A DNA stretch of 57,342 nt. Origin: Roseburia sp. CAG:10041_57 (GTDB taxonomy: Bacteria; Bacillota; Clostridia; Lachnospirales; Lachnospiraceae). The DNA lies in assembly GCA_001916965.1 (NCBI GenBank), contig MNTL01000068.1:1-57342 (forward strand), given 5' to 3'. Below the pieces are notes generated by a model, which was not told the DNA's origin, searched no databases, and worked only from the letters and a program-made list of their open reading frames with translations. The translations under genes were made by a program, and so were the position numbers. Every line of letters begins with the position of its first letter. The stretch's first letter is position 1. Below, one piece after another: positions 34,843-42,566 of the stretch.

Positions 34843-35601
34843 CTATACATAAACATCCACGTCAACACAGTATCTTCCCTTTTTGGTCTCATAAGCAATC
34901 CCCTGAAAAATAAATTTGCCATATCCACGCACGGATATTTTATCTCCTGCTTTCAATGTACCACTGTTGTTCTCATTGAGTCTGCCGTTTACAAATATCT
35001 TCTTGCCCCGGAACAGCTCTACACTCTGGCTTCTCGACATATTATAGAGCTTTGCTATGATTCCGTCTGCTCTCTCTGAACTGACTACAAGGCTTCGTCT
35101 CTCCAGCTTGGTAATGACACTCTCCGGTATCTGGGCAGCATACTGGCATTTGACATGTGTATGCCTGATCTGGCTCAGATTCTCGATTATGTACGGTGCC
35201 ATCTTATCTGTGCAGAACAGATAGGCATGCTTGCCGATCATAACGATATCTCCCAGTGTACTTCTCTCAATACCCAGATTCATCAACGCGCCCAGGTAAT
35301 CCCTATGTGAAAGCTCTTCACCGAACTTCTCAAGCAAAGGAGCTATCTCTACGCAGGCAATGGGAAAAGGCTCATCCCATCCACACAGCTCTTCACTTCC
35401 GAAACGGAGCATGATGCGCTCGCAGTCTGCCGTACCTCCATACATGGTAACAGGAACGTAGGACAATTCCCGCTCTATTCTATGGTAAACATCCTGCTCT
35501 GCCAAAGACAAAAATCCTGTAAACAGATACTGGCTGTTGGTATAGGATTTGTGGGCAAGCTCTTCCAGTCTCTTTTGAAATAATACGCTTTCTTCATCCA
35601 T
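34843..35601 (-). CDS. ylmH: S4-domain RNA-binding protein YlmH
   Basis: A 252-residue protein. An N-terminal RRM-like fold region (about 20-165) precedes a C-terminal S4 domain (about 180-245): MSRSQSVELFRGKKIFVNGR and AGDKISVRGYGKF. It matches Bacillus YlmH, encoded in the division cluster ylmEFGH-divIVA in many Firmicutes. Work in Bacillus links YlmH with ribosome quality control as an RqcP-like factor. Here it is not in the division cluster but directly follows (3-base gap) a membrane-anchored Mrr-like nuclease gene, so the two are probably cotranscribed. Confidence 0.9.
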   Translation of the reverse strand: MDEESVLFQKRLEELAHKSYTNSQYLFTGFLSLAEQDVYHRIERELSYVPVTMYGGTADCERIMLRFGSEELCGWDEPFPIACVEIAPLLEKFGEELSHRDYLGALMNLGIERSTLGDIVMIGKHAYLFCTDKMAPYIIENLSQIRHTHVKCQYAAQIPESVITKLERRSLVVSSERADGIIAKLYNMSRSQSVELFRGKKIFVNGRLNENNSGTLKAGDKISVRGYGKFIFQGIAYETKKGRYCVDVDVYV

Positions 35602-35604
35602 AGC

Positions 35605-36114
35605 TTAACATCCTTCCTCTATCATTTCTTCCAGATAATCTCTGTCCCACAGCAATATCTTGAGCTTCTGTGCTGCATCTACTGCGGGCTGGGTAAAATA
35701 CTGATTCGTCAGGACACAGCCCACCATGCGGTCATAGAAATCCCTGCCGGCATACGCTTCCTGAACAGCCTTTACTCCTACAGGTCCATTATACCGCTTA
35801 CATTGAATGGCATAGGTCACGCCCTCTTTCTCCGCAAGAATATCAATTCCATAATCTCCACTGCTCTTTGTGACCTCAACCTCTATAAATCCTCTGTTGC
35901 GCAAAAGTTCTGCGCAGTAATATTCAAAGTCAAGTCCTTCCATCTCATCCAGCTCATCATCTGCGTAACGTTTCCTGAAACGCCTGCACAATACTACCCC
36001 TGCGGCAGCTGCCAGTACCAGCACAGCCAATATACCAATGATCCAGATCCATTTATCCTGTTCCATATCTGCAAGAATTACAGACATCATATTCCATTCA
36101 TTATTTTCAAACAT
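35605..36114 (-). CDS. Membrane-anchored Mrr-type restriction-endonuclease-fold protein
   Basis: A 169-residue protein. A single transmembrane helix lies at about 23-43 (IWIIGILAVLVLAAAAGVVL). An Mrr_cat domain (about 58-165) starts GLDFEYYCAELLRNRGF. Its active-site parts are GDYGIDILAE (Asp) and AIQCKRY (the Q-x-K motif), with VGVKAVQEAYAGRDFY following. The catalytic residues of the PD-(D/E)xK fold are kept. The membrane anchor places the nuclease at the inner face of the membrane. No DNA-binding domain or methylase is nearby, so it is not an ordinary restriction system. GGAGAG precedes the ATG. It is followed by ylmH. Confidence 0.87.
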   Translation of the reverse strand: MFENNEWNMMSVILADMEQDKWIWIIGILAVLVLAAAAGVVLCRRFRKRYADDELDEMEGLDFEYYCAELLRNRGFIEVEVTKSSGDYGIDILAEKEGVTYAIQCKRYNGPVGVKAVQEAYAGRDFYDRMVGCVLTNQYFTQPAVDAAQKLKILLWDRDYLEEMIEEGC

Positions 36115-36267
36115 AATTTCTCTCCATTATCGAACATACTTTCTATATGCTACCACATTTATTTCCTGTATGCAAGATACACTTTGCTGATTTTGCCATA
36201 TTTTCAAATGTGTCTGTATATTTTTTGCATGTTATTATACAAATATTAATATTTATTATATTTTGTC

Positions 36268-36296
36268 TTTACAAAGAAAGATACAGATAGTATACT
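36268..36296 (+). promoter_or_regulatory. Promoter of the THF riboswitch/folT unit
   Basis: TTTACA (36268-36273) and TATACT (36291-36296) are separated by 17 bases; the start would be near 36303. The leader then has a palindrome gccacatatgtggc at 36337-36350 before the riboswitch. Confidence 0.65.
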
Positions 36297-36359
36297 GTGC
36301 AACTATAAGGGAATACCTTATTGGTAACTATAGGCGCCACATATGTGGCTTACAATTTT

Positions 36360-36467
36360 GCAGAGTAGAACATTATGCGTTAAGTGCCGTATGAACAGGG
36401 AGTTGTCATATGGACGAAAAGCATTCCGAAAGGTTTCGCTTGCGGTATAAGGTTCGCATCCCGCTGC
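36360..36467 (+). ncRNA. Tetrahydrofolate (THF) riboswitch
   Basis: The sequence contains the conserved THF-riboswitch parts in order: GCAGAGTAGAAC at the 5' arm, TATGCGTTAAGTGCC, the loop and hairpin CAGGGAGTTGTC...GGACGAAAAGC, CTTGCGGTATAAGG, and the closing GCATCCCGCTGC that pairs with the 5' arm. It lies 73 bases upstream of folT, the expected place for this class in Clostridia. Folate binding should reduce folT expression through the downstream hairpin (see the next feature). Confidence 0.9.
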
Positions 36468-36493
36468 TACATACTGGATTGACGAACGTTTAT

Positions 36494-36532
36494 CTTCCTT
36501 ATGTAGTTTACAGGACAACTGCATACAGGAGG
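36494..36532 (+). promoter_or_regulatory. Expression platform: hairpin hiding the folT ribosome-binding site, followed by T-run
   Basis: The segment 36494-36506 (cttccttatgtag) pairs along its length with 36519-36532 (ctgcatacaggagg), with one bulged base and wobble pairs. The paired 3' arm contains the AGGAGG Shine-Dalgarno site (36527-36532), and seven T residues follow immediately before the ATG at 36540. The hairpin could therefore block ribosome binding or terminate transcription. Confidence 0.7.
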
Positions 36533-36539
36533 TTTTTTT

Positions 36540-37088
36540 ATGCAAAAAATCAGAAAACTCTATGCAGATTCCATTATGGAACTGAAAGTAACCAAAAACA
36601 TGGTTATCTGTGCTTTTATGGCTGCACTGGCAGTCGTACTCAGCTATACCACATCTATTGAAGTCGGTCCCTATATCCGGATCGGTTTCTCCGGTCTGCC
36701 AAACCGTATCGTAGAATTCCTATTTGGACCTATTACCGGCTGTATCTTCGGTGGAGCGCTGGACGTATTGAAATACATCATCAAGCCTACCGGTCCATTC
36801 TTCTTTGGCTTTACCTTTGATGCCATGCTCTCCGGCATTATATATGGTTCCATTCTTTATAAGAAGCCCATCAGCATCTGGCGGGTTCTTGTCGCAGAAT
36901 TCATTGTAAAGCTCGTAATCAACTGCGGTCTGAATACTCTGTGGATCTCTATGCTTTATGGAAAGGGCTTTATGGTTCTTCTGCCTGCCAGAATTATCAA
37001 GAATGCAATTATGCTGCCTATTGACACTGCCATCGTCTATTTCTCATTCCGTTTTGTATCCAGATTCAAAGCCCATTTACATATCTAA
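36540..37088 (+). CDS. folT: Folate ECF transporter S component (FolT)
   Basis: A 182-residue integral membrane protein with about five to six helices. It resembles the folate-specific substrate-binding subunit of energy-coupling-factor transporters: MVICAFMAALAVVLSYTTS, the conserved YIRIGFSGLPNRIVEFLFGP and FGGALDVLKYIIKPTGPFF. It would use the shared EcfA/A'/T module encoded elsewhere to import folates. The THF riboswitch directly upstream supports the substrate assignment. The ATG at 36540 is set by AGGAGG seven bases upstream. folD, another folate gene, is 10 kb away in the window. Confidence 0.93.
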   Translation: MQKIRKLYADSIMELKVTKNMVICAFMAALAVVLSYTTSIEVGPYIRIGFSGLPNRIVEFLFGPITGCIFGGALDVLKYIIKPTGPFFFGFTFDAMLSGIIYGSILYKKPISIWRVLVAEFIVKLVINCGLNTLWISMLYGKGFMVLLPARIIKNAIMLPIDTAIVYFSFRFVSRFKAHLHI

Positions 37089-37100
37089 ATGGTTATGGTA

Positions 37101-37157
37101 AAGTGCGAAAAAAAGTCAAAAGAAGAACACACCTTTTGACTTTTCCGCACTTTTTTT
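37101..37157 (+). terminator. Terminator after folT
   Basis: The long arms at 37101-37121 and 37133-37152 (aagtgcg.../...cgcactt, with aaagtcaaaag/cttttgacttt) pair with a short loop, followed by a T-run. Confidence 0.85.
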
Positions 37158-37259
37158 CTATGTTATACTATAAATGCATAAGCGGATTTTCGCTTATTTC
37201 AGGGGGAGTATCACGAAGGAGAAACTTTTGTTTATTTTCTACCGGAGGGATACGTAATT

Positions 37260-38492
37260 ATGCAATACAATTACAATCATATTTTTCTTGAGAACAGACA
37301 GATATCCAATACTTCCGCAATCCGTTGGTCCTGTTTTACCGCAATGGTCATCGGCATCGCCTGGATATTTACTCTGTTTCACATCATATCTGTCCCGGCG
37401 CTGGCTTTTCAGATCATAGCGCCTGTCAGTATTTTTATCTTACTTCTGCCTGCCGTTGTTAATCATCTGATGCATCTGTCAGATATTCTTCTTGTGGGCT
37501 TAAAAGGCATTAATCTGCTGACCGGACTGATACTTGGATGTAACCTGACAGCTGTTTTTTTGTTGTCTTCCACACTGTCACACTATGCATCTATTATCTG
37601 GCTGCTTCCGACACTGATCGCCTGCCAGTATTATTCCAAACGCATTACCTCCCATATTTTCTTGGGTGGATTTGTAGGAATGATTCTGTCTTTCTATGTC
37701 TCCATATATCTTGGCATTGAAGACCTGAATCTGGCTCTTGTGCATCTGATGCCACAGCTTCTGATCTACTGTGCCGCCTATCCTCTGTTCATGAATATCA
37801 CCAAGCGAACAGAATTATTAATGAAGAAACAGAAATTATCCATGTTGGCTTATCAGGCAAAACAGACACTTGACCATCTGGAAGAGCTTCCTGATACATA
37901 TATTACAGACTGTCGCATTAAAATGCGCTATCTTGCCAAAAATGGCGTTGATGTAGACACGGCATTACAGAATATGGATGGCAATGTAGATAAATACAAT
38001 GATTTCCTTTTGACCTTTGTCGGGGAAAGCCACCGCAAGGAAGACGAATTATTCACTCTAATGGATTCTGATACCCTGCTGCAATACGGTGCCAAAGTTC
38101 ATGCGCTGCGTGTTAAATCCAATGCACTGGGACTTCGTAATCTCACAGACACTGCCTTTTTCCATGAGATAGAAGCCTATGCGGGCAATCTTGAAGTCAT
38201 ACAGAACAACTGGGAGAAGCTATCCTTTGAATGGGATGAAGCCTGTGATGTGTTTACAGATTATATCCAGTCTCTTGGTCTAAAAGACCATGCTACAGAT
38301 GGACAGGGCAATCAGATCACCTTTAAAAAATGGGGAGAACAGCTCCACGAAGCATTCGATGCACTGGAGACCTATGATCCCGATAAGGCAAGATCCATCT
38401 TAAATGAACTGCTGCAATATCAGATAGATGCTGATATTACACAGAATCTGCAAAATATCGTTGCCAATATTGATGAAGTACTGAAAGCATAG
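37260..38492 (+). CDS. Membrane protein with C-terminal HPt-like phosphotransfer domain
   Basis: A 410-residue protein. Residues about 22-180 form five or six membrane helices with short loops. After a basic segment (TKRTELLMKKQK) a cytoplasmic helical part begins. Residues about 225-305 resemble a histidine-phosphotransfer domain: GVDVDTALQNMDGNVDKYNDF, then AKVHALRVKSNALGL with candidate phosphoacceptor H281. The family usually has Lys three residues after the His; here it is Arg. The C-terminal tail (LETYDPDKARSILNELLQYQ) resembles helices found after HPt domains in hybrid kinases. No kinase or receiver domain is in the protein or next to it. GGAGGG precedes the ATG. The function is unknown. 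Confidence 0.6.
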   Translation: MQYNYNHIFLENRQISNTSAIRWSCFTAMVIGIAWIFTLFHIISVPALAFQIIAPVSIFILLLPAVVNHLMHLSDILLVGLKGINLLTGLILGCNLTAVFLLSSTLSHYASIIWLLPTLIACQYYSKRITSHIFLGGFVGMILSFYVSIYLGIEDLNLALVHLMPQLLIYCAAYPLFMNITKRTELLMKKQKLSMLAYQAKQTLDHLEELPDTYITDCRIKMRYLAKNGVDVDTALQNMDGNVDKYNDFLLTFVGESHRKEDELFTLMDSDTLLQYGAKVHALRVKSNALGLRNLTDTAFFHEIEAYAGNLEVIQNNWEKLSFEWDEACDVFTDYIQSLGLKDHATDGQGNQITFKKWGEQLHEAFDALETYDPDKARSILNELLQYQIDADITQNLQNIVANIDEVLKA

Positions 38493-38508
38493 AATGCTAT
38501 CATATAAC

Positions 38509-38546
38509 AAACGCCGGGTTCACATATGATATGGAATCCGGCGTTT
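38509..38546. terminator. Bidirectional terminator
   Basis: The arms aaacgccgg (38509-38517) and ccggcgttt (38538-38546) close a 20-base loop between the converging HPt-like gene and AEC transporter gene. Confidence 0.75.
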
Positions 38547-38552
38547 TGTATG

Positions 38553-39500
38553 TTAAATCAGATTAAAATTCTTTAAAATAAACAGCCATAATGTAATAAA
38601 AATTGAACTCAAAAAGGTAGTAGAAACGACACAGCTGGACGACAATACGCCCTCATGCCCCATATTCTTGGACATGATATAGCAGCTTACTGTAGTCGGC
38701 GCTCCCAGCATAATCAGAATTGCTACCATTTTCTCATTTCGAAACCCCAACGCCGCTGCCGCAGGCAGGAAAATTGCCGGCATCACAAACAGTTTAATCA
38801 AAGAACTGATAATAGTCGGCTTGATCTCTGCAAGTGCCTTACGTCCTTCAAAACCTGCTCCCAGACCAATCAGTGCCAGAGGTGTTGCCAGAACTGAGAA
38901 ATTATGTAATGTCTTATCAATGATAAAAGGAATCGGTATCCTTGCCACAGATATGATCATACCAATTAAAATTCCCAGAATAATCGGATTGGTCGCAATT
39001 CCTTTTAAGGATTTCTTTAACCCTGCTTTGTCCAGCCCTGTACTTCCCGGCGCAGTAAACGACAGTATCATGACTGCAGCAACATTATACAAAGGTACAG
39101 TCGCCAGAATCATCAGCGGTGCAATTGCACTTGAACCGTAAATATTCACCATAAAGGCTACTCCAAGAACTGCTGCGCTGCCTCTGTAGGATGCCTGAAT
39201 AAATTCACCCAGAATAGATTTCTTCTTAATAAAGAGCACTGCAAACACAGTAATCAACAATATGCAGACCAGTGTCACTCCAAAACAGAAAACCACAAAT
39301 GTCGTATCCCATACTGCATAGAAATCCGCCTCTGCAATATCTGTAATCAATAAGACCGGCAATGTAATTTTATAGTTAAATGAGTTAAGTGTTTTCACAA
39401 AACCATCATCTACAATTTTCATCTGCCTGAATACATATCCTGCTACCATTACCAGGAAGATAGGTATTGTAGCATTCAAACTGAATATTAAATTCTCCAT
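38553..39500 (-). CDS. AEC-family (auxin efflux carrier/malate permease type) transporter
   Basis: A 315-residue membrane protein with about ten helices from the ATG at 39500 (GGAGG upstream); an ATG at 39569 is rejected. Typical parts: the N-terminal IPIFLVMVAGYVFRQ, the mid-region ASYRGSAAVLGVAFMVNIYG, and the C-terminal MLGAPTTVSCYIMSKNMG. Family members export or exchange malate and other organic acids or amino acids. The substrate is not readable. It stands alone on the minus strand. Confidence 0.9.
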   Translation of the reverse strand: MENLIFSLNATIPIFLVMVAGYVFRQMKIVDDGFVKTLNSFNYKITLPVLLITDIAEADFYAVWDTTFVVFCFGVTLVCILLITVFAVLFIKKKSILGEFIQASYRGSAAVLGVAFMVNIYGSSAIAPLMILATVPLYNVAAVMILSFTAPGSTGLDKAGLKKSLKGIATNPIILGILIGMIISVARIPIPFIIDKTLHNFSVLATPLALIGLGAGFEGRKALAEIKPTIISSLIKLFVMPAIFLPAAAALGFRNEKMVAILIMLGAPTTVSCYIMSKNMGHEGVLSSSCVVSTTFLSSIFITLWLFILKNFNLI

Positions 39501-39569
39501 AACATTCCTCCCATCGCATTCTTTATTAGCATACTCCTTTTTATCATCCTCCGCAATCCTGGCAGTCAC

Positions 39570-39597
39570 AAAAAAAGAGTCTCCTCAAAGAAGACCC
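39570..39597 (-). terminator. Terminator after the 91-residue membrane protein gene
   Basis: On the minus strand the arms GGGTCT and AGACTC (39577-39597) are followed by seven T residues, 26 bases past the stop. Confidence 0.7.
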
Positions 39598-39622
39598 TTT
39601 CTGTACTGCATTCACATTCATA

Positions 39623-39898
39623 CTACACTTCATCAGCTGCCGCCGGTGCTGCTACTACAACAGTTGCTGCAACAGTAATTACGACAGCCAGAATTATAAT
39701 AAGCATACCGCCCAGCAGAAGCATTACACCGCTTCCATCATCCTGTGCAGTATCTTCCGTATCTGCTGCCTGTGCTTCTGTGACCTGACTGGTCTGTGCT
39801 GCCTTTACACTCATTGCCCCACCAGCACCTGCCATAATGCAGCACGCTGCTGCAAATACCATGAATAGCCGAACCATTCTACTTACTAATTTCTGCAT
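39623..39898 (-). CDS. Small secreted/membrane protein, function unknown
   Basis: A 91-residue protein with a good ribosome-binding site (GGAGGG). Residues 1-33 look like a signal peptide ending near VKAAQ. An acidic Gln/Thr/Asp spacer (about 34-55) is followed by one long hydrophobic segment (VMLLLGGMLIIILAVVITVA) and an Ala/Val tail ending DEV. It may be anchored by that C-terminal segment with the acidic part outside. I do not recognise a family. Its own terminator follows, and the polysaccharide deacetylase gene ends 30 bases upstream of its start. Confidence 0.7.
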   Translation of the reverse strand: MQKLVSRMVRLFMVFAAACCIMAGAGGAMSVKAAQTSQVTEAQAADTEDTAQDDGSGVMLLLGGMLIIILAVVITVAATVVVAAPAAADEV

Positions 39899-39928
39899 TT
39901 TGTACCCTCCATTACACTAAAATAGCAT

Positions 39929-40741
39929 CTACAACTGGACCTGTTGTCCACCCTTTACTTCTACGAACTTCTCATCATCCACACATAACCACAGGCTCTG
40001 TGCACATGGATTGTATACAAAAGAACCATCTGCCGCATACTGTGCTGCTTTTACCACATCCATATAATCTACAATCTGTATATTGGTAGCATACCATATA
40101 TCATCCTTACCGCCAACCAGCTTACAGAAATCTTCCATAACTTCCCAGTTATTATTATTGGTGAACTCATAGCTGTGCCCCCAGACATACATCATATACA
40201 GATACTGTTTCTTATGCAGGTCTACGAATTGCTGACCAAGCTCCAACAGGTTATGATTATGATGACAGGTAGCTTTCCACTGCAGGAAATCCTCTGGCAT
40301 GGCAAATCCATCCGTATTGCCTACCACTCTGCCATAGCGAATCCCTAATGCCGGTAGCATGGCGCGGATTTCAGGAGATTCTGAGCCATTAGGATATGCC
40401 AGTCCGCGAACCGGATAGCCCATAATAGATTCCAGTTTCTTCCTGTCTTCAATTACTTCCTGTGCAACAAGTTCCAATGGACATCTGCCAATTGTCGGAT
40501 GTGATACTGTATGGCAGGCAACCTCATGTCCTTTATACAGTTCCCTGTACTCAGCCTGCGGGATTCTTACCGGATCCCCTTCCAGACCACTATTTACATT
40601 AAAAGTTCCCTTAATCCCATATTGGTTAAAAAGTGCAACCAGTCTTCTGTCCTCATGTTTGCCATCATCATAGCTCATGGTAAGAACCTTGTGCTTACCA
40701 CCTGGGAAACAGGTATATATCTTCTTAATATTTGTCTTCAT
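39929..40741 (-). CDS. Polysaccharide deacetylase (CE4/NodB-like), no signal peptide
   Basis: A 270-residue protein. The NodB motif I is MSYDDGKHEDRR, with the catalytic and metal Asp pair. Motif II is HEVACHTVSHPTIG, with the two metal-binding His. A later region has RGLAYPNGSESPEIR. There is no signal peptide or membrane segment, so it appears cytoplasmic, which is unusual for cell-wall deacetylases but seen in small-molecule or intracellular CE4 members. A lipid-linked or soluble N-acetyl sugar substrate is possible. Six bases separate it from the MecA-N-like gene upstream. Confidence 0.85.
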   Translation of the reverse strand: MKTNIKKIYTCFPGGKHKVLTMSYDDGKHEDRRLVALFNQYGIKGTFNVNSGLEGDPVRIPQAEYRELYKGHEVACHTVSHPTIGRCPLELVAQEVIEDRKKLESIMGYPVRGLAYPNGSESPEIRAMLPALGIRYGRVVGNTDGFAMPEDFLQWKATCHHNHNLLELGQQFVDLHKKQYLYMMYVWGHSYEFTNNNNWEVMEDFCKLVGGKDDIWYATNIQIVDYMDVVKAAQYAADGSFVYNPCAQSLWLCVDDEKFVEVKGGQQVQL

Positions 40742-40747
40742 CTGTGC

Positions 40748-41146
40748 TTACCCTTTCCGCGCGTCCTTCTCAAAACGCGCCACCAGTTTACGTGCTGTAT
40801 CTTCATCTGACTTCTCCAAAGTCTCAATGAAATCTTTTAAAGGAGCCATTGTCTGTTCATCTGCCATAATCATGGAATGTTTCAGATTCTCAATATAATC
40901 AGGAATCTCCTCGCTGAATCCAAGTGACAGACTTCCGTGTGGAAGCATGGCAATCTGTAACGTGTACGCTATGTTCGTCCAGGTTACTTTCTGGGTCGTT
41001 CCACACAATTCCTTGACTTTCTTCAGGAAATGAAGTCCAGCCTCAGTTCTGTCCAGAATGTCATCCACTGTAATTCCAAAGAAATCCATATCATCCACAG
41101 TTGCAATACATGTAACTTTCAGATCACTCTGTCTGGTATATTCCAT
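40748..41146 (-). CDS. MecA N-terminal-like protein lacking the ClpC-binding domain
   Basis: A 132-residue protein from the ATG at 41146, preceded by GGGGG/GGAAG; an ATG at 41170 lacks a site. Its first part resembles the substrate-binding N-terminal domain of the adaptor MecA: FGITVDDILDRTEAGLHFLK and VKELCGTTQKVTWTNIAYTL, then LQIAMLPHGSLSLGFSEE. MecA/YpbH proteins have about 200-220 residues and use the C-terminal domain to bind ClpC. Here only about 30 charged residues follow the N-domain, so ClpC coupling as in Bacillus is doubtful. It is followed by the deacetylase gene. The MecA match is by eye. Confidence 0.6.
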   Translation of the reverse strand: MEYTRQSDLKVTCIATVDDMDFFGITVDDILDRTEAGLHFLKKVKELCGTTQKVTWTNIAYTLQIAMLPHGSLSLGFSEEIPDYIENLKHSMIMADEQTMAPLKDFIETLEKSDEDTARKLVARFEKDARKG

Positions 41147-41175
41147 ACTTCCAGCCCCCTCTCCTGACATACATT

Positions 41176-41211
41176 GTAACTATTCAGACCAATACGCAAA
41201 ATCGCTGTTTT
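41176..41211. repeat. Partial copy of the MITE-like repeat
   Basis: The sequence gtaactattcagacc followed by aatacgcaaaatcgctgttt matches the left end of the element at 14267-14383 over about 36 bases with a few changes. The right end is absent. It lies just upstream of the MecA-N-like gene. Confidence 0.65.
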
Positions 41212-41250
41212 CATTATACAACTTTCCGGATAAAAAAACATAAATTTGAT

Positions 41251-41297
41251 AAAAAAAGAGACTGTAACCCGGAAATTTTCTCCTTCGTTACAGCCTC
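41251..41297 (-). terminator. Terminator after the 132-residue unknown gene
   Basis: The arms gagactgtaac (41258-41268) and gttacagcctc (41287-41297) pair with one wobble. On the minus strand seven T residues follow. Confidence 0.8.
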
Positions 41298-41311
41298 CAT
41301 GCCTTTTCACT

Positions 41312-41710
41312 TTATAACGGTTCCTCGTCCTCCACCAAATCCGTGTGGAACATCAGCAGAAATTCTGCTCCGTTTTTTAAAGTTAATTTCATGACAACGC
41401 CTTTGCCGTCAACTGAAATCTTGGAATTCACAGTCTTCACTGTATCCAGATTCAATTGTACTGTAGTGAACATATCATCACTTACAAGGCACATGACTCT
41501 GCCAATGACTTTTACCTCTGAACATATTACGGATATTGACATATTCAGTCCTGTTCCGTCTGTTACGTCTTCTATGGTAGACAACGCGATTGGTATATTT
41601 TTTACATCAGCTAATATCGCAATCAGACTGTCGGCATCGTTCACGATTAACAGACGATTTCGCATAACTTCCAGATAATTTGTCCAGTTTTGCATACCAT
41701 CCATACTCAA
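41312..41710 (-). CDS. Conserved-looking hypothetical protein, TTG start
   Basis: A 132-residue soluble protein that I do not recognise. It has a helical start (MQNWTNYLEVMRNRLLIV) followed by mainly beta-type alternation (MSISVICSEVKVIGRVMCLV, FTTVQLNLDTVKTVN, GVVMKLTLKNGAEFLLMF). No catalytic motif, signal or membrane segment is seen. AAAGGAGG lies eight bases before a TTG at 41708-41710, and 14 bases before the first ATG (41704), so the TTG start is preferred. A terminator follows, so it is probably its own transcript. Confidence 0.65.
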   Translation of the reverse strand: MSMDGMQNWTNYLEVMRNRLLIVNDADSLIAILADVKNIPIALSTIEDVTDGTGLNMSISVICSEVKVIGRVMCLVSDDMFTTVQLNLDTVKTVNSKISVDGKGVVMKLTLKNGAEFLLMFHTDLVEDEEPL

Positions 41711-41870
41711 TTTAATGGCCTCCTTTGAGTTACTCCCCCTTAAAATGAGTGTTTCCTGTTCTTACATTATATACCGCTCCAGAATATTGTGTCAACTCTA
41801 TAAGTGTGTTCTTTATTTTCAGCAATGTTCAGTTTTTATGCGTATTTTTCATGCATTATATATTGTATCT

Positions 41871-42566
41871 CTAATTTTGTATCTGCCATTCATCGGGAAA
41901 AGGCAACGTATATTCCAGCTTCTTTCCTGATACCGGATGACTTAAACTTAACCGGCTGGCAAGCAGTGCTGTATGGCGTATTCCAAGTGCCTGTGACAGC
42001 TTCTCAGATTCCTCATTCCCGTACTTATTATCTCCAAGCAGAGGCATTCCCGCATGAGACATCTGTACTCGGATCTGGTGATGTCTGCCTGTGAACAGTT
42101 CAATCTCTGCCAAAGCATAGTTATTCTCACCCTGACTGTATTGTCCACACAGCTTCCATTCCAGCTGCGCCTTCTTACCCTCTGCATTATCCCGGCTGAC
42201 TACCCTCGATAAATTGGTTCTGCCATCTTTACACAGATAATCTGTCAAATGACCTTTCTTTCTATCCAGTGCAGGCTGCAAAGGCACTAATGCATGATAA
42301 TATTTCTTCAATCTGCCATTTTGCAGATCCGCAGACAGCTTCTTAGCAGCATTTTGTGTTTTGGCAAATACCAGCAGTCCTTCCACAGGCTGATCCAGTC
42401 TGTGGACTACTGCTAAATAAGTATTCTCTCCCTTTTGTTTCAAATAATTCTTCAATTCACTTACAACATCTGCCTGTCCAAGCTTTGCTGTCTGTGTTGC
42501 GATTCCTGCAGGCTTATGGATAACTAGAATCTCTTTATCTTCATATATAATTATTGATTTCATCAT
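41871..42566 (-). CDS. RluA-family RNA pseudouridine synthase
   Basis: A 231-residue enzyme without the S4 domain found in RluC/RluD. The catalytic Asp motif is HRLDQPVEGLLVFAKT (about residue 57). Other family parts are ILVIHKPAGIATQT and GRHHQIRVQMSHAGMPLLGDNKYG. It isomerises uridines in rRNA or tRNA; the site cannot be assigned. Its ATG shares one base with the stop of the upstream response regulator (TAATG at 42564-42568), so they are translationally coupled, an odd pairing of signalling and RNA modification. Confidence 0.92.
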   Translation of the reverse strand: MMKSIIIYEDKEILVIHKPAGIATQTAKLGQADVVSELKNYLKQKGENTYLAVVHRLDQPVEGLLVFAKTQNAAKKLSADLQNGRLKKYYHALVPLQPALDRKKGHLTDYLCKDGRTNLSRVVSRDNAEGKKAQLEWKLCGQYSQGENNYALAEIELFTGRHHQIRVQMSHAGMPLLGDNKYGNEESEKLSQALGIRHTALLASRLSLSHPVSGKKLEYTLPFPDEWQIQN

